7,488 nucleotides of DNA from NCBI GenBank assembly GCA_045801465.1, contig JBJMSU010000185.1:1-7488 (forward strand). The letters run 5' to 3'. This DNA comes from DATFWC01 sp045801465. Lineage in GTDB: Bacteria > Pseudomonadota > Alphaproteobacteria > Rhizobiales > Xanthobacteraceae. Every line of letters begins with the position of its first letter. Position 1 is the stretch's first letter. The position numbers and the translations under genes were made by a program. Below the pieces are notes generated by a model. That model made no database searches. It was not told where the DNA came from and was given only the letters and a program-made list of their open reading frames with translations. Below, one piece after another: positions 5,567 through 7,488 of this stretch.

Positions 5567-6904
5567 TCAAGAGGCATTGAGGTCGTCCGGGCGGGGCGGC
5601 GGCCGTTCGAAATCTGCCCGATTCCAGCGTACGCGGACGACGGCGCCGGTTTCCGGCGGCGAGCGGTTGGCCAGGGCAAGAGTGGCGCCGGAGCGCTCCA
5701 ACAACGTCTTGGCGATGAAGAATCCCAGTCCAAGGCCGATCGGATCGGTATCGGTGCTGGTCGATTTCACGCCGCGCGTCGTCACATACGGCTCGCCGAT
5801 GCGATCCATCACCTCCGGCGAAAAGCCGGGACCATCGTCGGCAATGGTGATGGCGACCTGCTTGGCGGTCCAGCGCACCGCGACCTCCACCCGGCCCTTG
5901 GCAAAGTCGACCGCGTTCTCCACGAGATTGCCAAGGCCATAGAGGATCCCCGGATTGCGGGTGCCGACCGGCTCGCCTGCCCGGTCCGGCGGCAAAACGA
6001 CGTCGATCTCGACGCCGAAATTGCGATGCGGCGCGATGACCTCCTCCATCAGCCCCGACACTTTCATGCGGTCGAACGGCTGTCCGGTGTCGGCGGAGAG
6101 CTCCGCCAGCTTGGCCAGGATGTCGCGGCAGCGCTGCGTCTGCTCGCGCAACAGCCGCACGTCCTCGGCGTGAGGCGAATCGGACGGGAGCGCGCGCTCG
6201 AGCTCCTTCGCCACCACCGCGATGGTGGAGAGCGGCGTCGCCAATTCGTGGGCGGCCGCGGCGGCAAGCCCGTCGAGCTGGGAGAGATGCTGCTCGCGCG
6301 CCAGCACCAGCTCGGTTGCCGTGAACGCGTCAGCGAGCAGGCGCGCCTCTTCGGCGATGAGCCAGGCGTAGACGCCGATGAAGCCGATCGCCACCAGGAT
6401 CGAGATCCACAGTCCCATGATATAGAGCGGCGGGAACACCATCGGTTCGTCGCTCGCCCAGGGCAGCGGATAATGCACGAATACGAGGACGGTCGCACAC
6501 AACGTGGCAAAAACACCGAGCAGGAGGGTCATGCGCGGCGGCAGCGCCGTCGCCGCGATCAGCACCGGCGCAAGAATCATGAAGGAGAACGGATTTTCCA
6601 GGCCGCCGGTGAGAAACAGCAGGACCCCGAGCTGGGCGATGTCGAAGGCCAGCAGCCAGGCGGCGCGGTCGGGCTCGAGCCGCTGGTTGACGCGAAACCG
6701 CAGGCGTAGCGCCACGTTGAGCCAGGCCGACATCGCGATCACGGCGGCACAGGCCGCCAGCGGGACGTCGAAATCGAGGACGTAGTTGACCACCAGCACG
6801 GCCGCGGTCTGGCCGGCGACCGCGAGCCAACGCAGCCGCGTGAGCGTGTCGAGCCGCACGTTGCGTTGCGGGTGACGCAGCTGGTGAAGGTGCTGAACCG
6901 GCAT
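5567..6904 (-). CDS. actS: Redox-sensing histidine kinase, ActS/RegB/PrrB family
   Basis: A 445-residue membrane kinase that phosphorylates ActR/RegA in response to the redox state of the quinone pool. Six hydrophobic segments are visible at about 26-43, 47-67, 82-99, 105-122, 125-144 and 160-184. The quinone-linked motif GGLENPF (100-106) is intact. The H-box HELATPLSTIAVVAKELER begins at phospho-acceptor His219. Cys259 in QRCRDIL lies 40 residues later, the same spacing as His225 and redox-active Cys265 of Rhodobacter RegB. ATP-binding boxes follow: NLVEN (326-330), DDGPG (356-360) and GLGLG (390-394). ATG 6904 is the only sensible start because an in-frame TAG lies four codons upstream. 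It has no Shine-Dalgarno sequence. actR follows on the same strand. The upstream side is a repeat cluster shared with divergent aroE. Confidence 0.95.
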   Translation of the reverse strand: MPVQHLHQLRHPQRNVRLDTLTRLRWLAVAGQTAAVLVVNYVLDFDVPLAACAAVIAMSAWLNVALRLRFRVNQRLEPDRAAWLLAFDIAQLGVLLFLTGGLENPFSFMILAPVLIAATALPPRMTLLLGVFATLCATVLVFVHYPLPWASDEPMVFPPLYIMGLWISILVAIGFIGVYAWLIAEEARLLADAFTATELVLAREQHLSQLDGLAAAAAHELATPLSTIAVVAKELERALPSDSPHAEDVRLLREQTQRCRDILAKLAELSADTGQPFDRMKVSGLMEEVIAPHRNFGVEIDVVLPPDRAGEPVGTRNPGILYGLGNLVENAVDFAKGRVEVAVRWTAKQVAITIADDGPGFSPEVMDRIGEPYVTTRGVKSTSTDTDPIGLGLGFFIAKTLLERSGATLALANRSPPETGAVVRVRWNRADFERPPPRPDDLNAS

Positions 6905-6910
6905 GGGGTC

Positions 6911-6916
6911 AGTCTA
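6911..6916 (-). promoter_or_regulatory. -10-like box placed for a leaderless actS transcript
   Basis: On the minus strand TAGACT (6911-6916; 4/6 to TATAAT) lies at -12 to -7 relative to the A of the actS ATG, exactly where a -10 box would sit if transcription began at the start codon. actS lacks a Shine-Dalgarno sequence, which would fit a leaderless message. No -35 box is recognisable, so this is only a suggestion. Confidence 0.25.
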
Positions 6917-6928
6917 GCATTTGCGCTG

Positions 6929-7000
6929 GTGCCGCCGATTTGAAGTTCCTGCAGCGCCAGTCGCAAACACGCATAGGAACTTCAAATCGAAAAGCGGCAC
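6929..7000 (-). repeat. Palindromic element a (inverted copy, TTTGAAGTTCC type)
   Basis: The outer arms are GTGCCGC (6929-6935) and GCGGCAC (6994-7000). The inner arms, 6936-6950 and 6975-6989, are perfectly complementary over 15 bp. An AAAA bulge (6990-6993) is on the right, so relative to b this copy is inverted. The 24-nt loop (6951-6974), read on the minus strand, contains GTTTGCG, as in element d. The CTAG ends seen in other copies are missing (CTGG-like remnants), so this copy is partly eroded. It ends 25 bp before the actS start codon and would be in the actS leader or promoter. Confidence 0.85.
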
Positions 7001-7016
7001 TGGAACCATAGACTTG

Positions 7017-7092
7017 CTAGTGCCCCTTTGCTTCCGAAGTTCGTGTCAGAGGGTGCTGCAATGTATCACGAACTTCGGAAGCGGGGCACTAG
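7017..7092 (+). repeat. Palindromic element b (TCCGAAGTTCG type)
   Basis: The outer arms are CTAGTGCCCC (7017-7026) and GGGGCACTAG (7083-7092). The TTT bulge is at 7027-7029. The inner arms 7030-7045 and 7067-7082 are a perfect 16-bp match, with a 21-nt loop (7046-7066). The loop contains AGAGGG (7048-7053) and, seven bases later, ATG (7061), followed by an 11-codon ORF (MYHELRKRGTS) that stops at TAG 7094-7096 in the neighbouring element. Element e is a diverged direct copy of this one. Confidence 0.9.
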
Positions 7093-7169
7093 CTAGTGCT
7101 CCGATTCCGAAGTTCGCATCAGTTCGCCGCACACTCGAGTGCGAACTTCGGAATCGCAAGGAGCACTAG
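7093..7169 (-). repeat. Palindromic element c (inverted copy, TCCGAAGTTCG type)
   Basis: It abuts element b without a spacer. The outer arms are CTAGTGCTCC (7093-7102) and GGAGCACTAG (7160-7169). The inner arms 7103-7118 and 7140-7155 are a perfect 16-bp match, the loop is 7119-7139, and a GCAA bulge (7156-7159) lies on the right. The loop read on the minus strand, GAGTGTGCGGCGAACTGA, aligns with the plus-strand loops of b and d, confirming inverted orientation. Confidence 0.9.
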
Positions 7170-7182
7170 GAGTATCGACATT

Positions 7183-7262
7183 TTCTAGTGCGGCTTAGAA
7201 TTTGAAGTTCCTACACGAGTTTGCGGCGATCTGTTAGGAACTTCAAATTCGCCGCACTAGAA
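7183..7262 (+). repeat. Palindromic element d (TTTGAAGTTCC type)
   Basis: The outer arms TTCTAGTGCGGC (7183-7194) and GCCGCACTAGAA (7251-7262) are perfectly complementary. The TTA bulge is at 7195-7197. The inner arms 7198-7213 and 7235-7250 are a perfect 16-bp match, and the loop 7214-7234 contains GAGTTTGCGGCGATCTGT. This is the best preserved copy. A 13-bp spacer (7170-7182) separates it from c, and I see nothing recognisable in that spacer. Confidence 0.9.
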
Positions 7263-7273
7263 CCACAGACTTG

Positions 7274-7348
7274 TTCGTGCCTCTTTGCTTCCGAGTTCGT
7301 GTCAGAGGGTGCTGCGATGGATCACGAACTTCGGGAGCGGGGCACTAG
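7274..7348 (+). repeat. Palindromic element e, decayed copy of b that contains the aroE start
   Basis: It aligns with element b end to end with few changes: the left CTAG has become TTCG, CCCC has become CCTC, one A is missing from the left GAAGTTC core (7287-7301), three loop/arm substitutions are present, and the right end GGGGCACTAG (7339-7348) is intact. Unlike copies a-d its stem is imperfect. Its loop (7302-7322) carries AGAGGG and ATG 7317, and the right arm is read as codons 3-11 of AroE. Confidence 0.9.
7304..7309 (+). promoter_or_regulatory. Ribosome-binding site of aroE inside the loop of repeat e
   Basis: AGAGGG lies seven bases before ATG 7317, a good Shine-Dalgarno match at good spacing. 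Both lie in the 21-nt loop of the element-e hairpin (7302-7322), so in the mRNA they would be displayed at the tip of a stem. This site decides the aroE start, since no other in-frame ATG, GTG or TTG lies between it and the conserved CVIGHP motif except a GTG inside that motif. Confidence 0.6.
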
Positions 7349-7488
7349 TCCGCGCGCCTGCGTGATCGGCCATCCGGTGGCGCACTCCCGCTCACCCCTG
7401 CTGCATGGCTATTGGCTCAAGACGCTCGGAATTGCCGGCGCGTATGAGCGTGCGGACGTGCCGGAACCTGATTTCGCCAATTTTCTCC
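7317..7488 (+). CDS. aroE: Shikimate dehydrogenase (NADP), 5' part only
   Basis: The first 57 residues of AroE, which reduces 3-dehydroshikimate to shikimate with NADPH in the aromatic amino acid pathway; the frame runs off the window. Residues 14-28 (ACVIGHPVAHSRSPL) are the hallmark N-terminal substrate-binding motif, with Ser24 and Ser26 of the SRS pair contacting shikimate in this family. HGYWLKTLGIAGAYERADVP follows as expected. The start at 7317 lies inside repeat element e, so residues 1-11 (MDHELRERGTS) are encoded by the repeat and are not expected in relatives. The only later in-frame start, GTG 7362, would cut into the CVIGHP strand. aroE is divergent from actS. In many alphaproteobacteria maf directly precedes aroE, and here it does not. 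Confidence 0.9.
   Translation, partial: MDHELRERGTSPRACVIGHPVAHSRSPLLHGYWLKTLGIAGAYERADVPEPDFANFL

Larger units (their letters stand above)
6929..7348. repeat. Cluster of five related palindromic elements filling the actS-aroE intergenic region
   Basis: Almost all of the 412 bp between the divergent actS and aroE starts, and the first codons of aroE, is built from five copies (a-e) of one hairpin family. The plan, in one orientation, is CTAGTGC, 3-4 variable bases, a 3-4 nt one-sided bulge, a 15-16 bp arm containing GAAGTTC, a 21-24 nt loop of the type GAGNGTGCNGC, then the complementary arms ending in CACTAG. Two arm types occur: TTTGAAGTTCC (a, d) and TCCGAAGTTCG (b, c, e). Bulge side and loop sequence give orientations a-, b+, c-, d+, e+. 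Copies b and c touch (CTAGCTAG); the other gaps are 12-16 bp. The cluster has no transposase or other gene, and I do not recognise a named family. Confidence 0.9.

Noticed and set aside
5465..6709. A long plus-strand open frame (414 codons) antisense to actS.
   Set aside because: actS has every kinase motif in the right order on the minus strand. The antisense frame is a composition artefact rich in Arg, Gly and His.
6921..7169. A plus-strand 82-codon open frame running through elements a, b and c.
   Set aside because: It consists wholly of repeat sequence, has no ribosome site and does not connect to aroE.
6929..7348. The repeat cluster as a CRISPR array.
   Set aside because: Units are 72-80 bp palindromes in alternating orientation with related loops and very short gaps, not identical short direct repeats with unique spacers, and no cas gene is nearby.
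7274..7348. Element e as a transcription terminator for the region upstream of aroE.
   Set aside because: No gene on the plus strand precedes it, no T-run follows the stem, and its loop contains the aroE start signals.

Overview
The window reads as chromosomal DNA from a GC-rich alphaproteobacterium, most likely of the Rhizobiales/Hyphomicrobiales (Bradyrhizobium/Xanthobacteraceae side). The grounds are strong G/C preference at third codon positions, an ActS/ActR (RegB/RegA, PrrB/PrrA) redox two-component pair, an MmcB-type repair nuclease, and an intergenic palindrome of a type common in that group. Most of the DNA is ordinary housekeeping and accessory coding sequence. The exception is a dense cluster of palindromic repeats at 6929-7348.

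Layout, left to right. (1) 1-192 (+) is the 3' end of a gene, perhaps a solute-binding protein. (2) 193-300 holds a large imperfect palindrome between two converging genes. (3) 301-1856 (-) carries an alpha/beta hydrolase of the HGGYW (kynurenine-formamidase-like) type followed by pyrE, which has its own good promoter candidate. (4) Divergent from these, 1955-3598 (+) carries mtnA (methylthioribose-1-phosphate isomerase) and, 15 bp later, mmcB. (5) 3725-4909 (+) encodes an exported six-bladed NHL/beta-propeller protein with a Gln/Pro-rich repeat after its signal peptide. (6) 4910-6904 (-) carries actS then actR. The actR stop codon touches the stop codon of the propeller gene, and both lie in the loop of a 10-bp hairpin. 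(7) 6905-7316 is a 412-bp divergent intergenic region made almost entirely of repeats. (8) 7317 to the end (+) is the start of aroE (shikimate dehydrogenase).

The part most worth a second look is 6929-7348. It holds five palindromic elements of 72-78 bp, lettered a-e here, of one family. They have CTAGTGC-type outer arms, a one-sided 3-4 nt bulge, 15-16 bp inner arms with a GAAGTTC core, and a related 21-24 nt loop. Copies differ in arm sequence, but in a-d every difference is compensated on the other arm, so each stays a perfect hairpin. Bulge side and loop homology show that the copies lie in alternating orientation (a-, b+, c-, d+, e+). The last copy, e, is the imperfect one. Its loop contains a Shine-Dalgarno sequence and ATG, and its right arm encodes the first residues of AroE, so a mobile or palindromic element appears to have been co-opted as the translation start of an essential biosynthetic gene. 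Copy b has the same Shine-Dalgarno/ATG arrangement but opens only an 11-codon ORF.

Functional links: pyrE (pyrimidine synthesis), mtnA (methionine salvage), mmcB (DNA repair) and aroE (aromatic amino acids) are independent housekeeping functions. ActS/ActR is a complete sensor-regulator pair. The window contains no complete pathway cluster, phage, CRISPR array, tRNA or rRNA.
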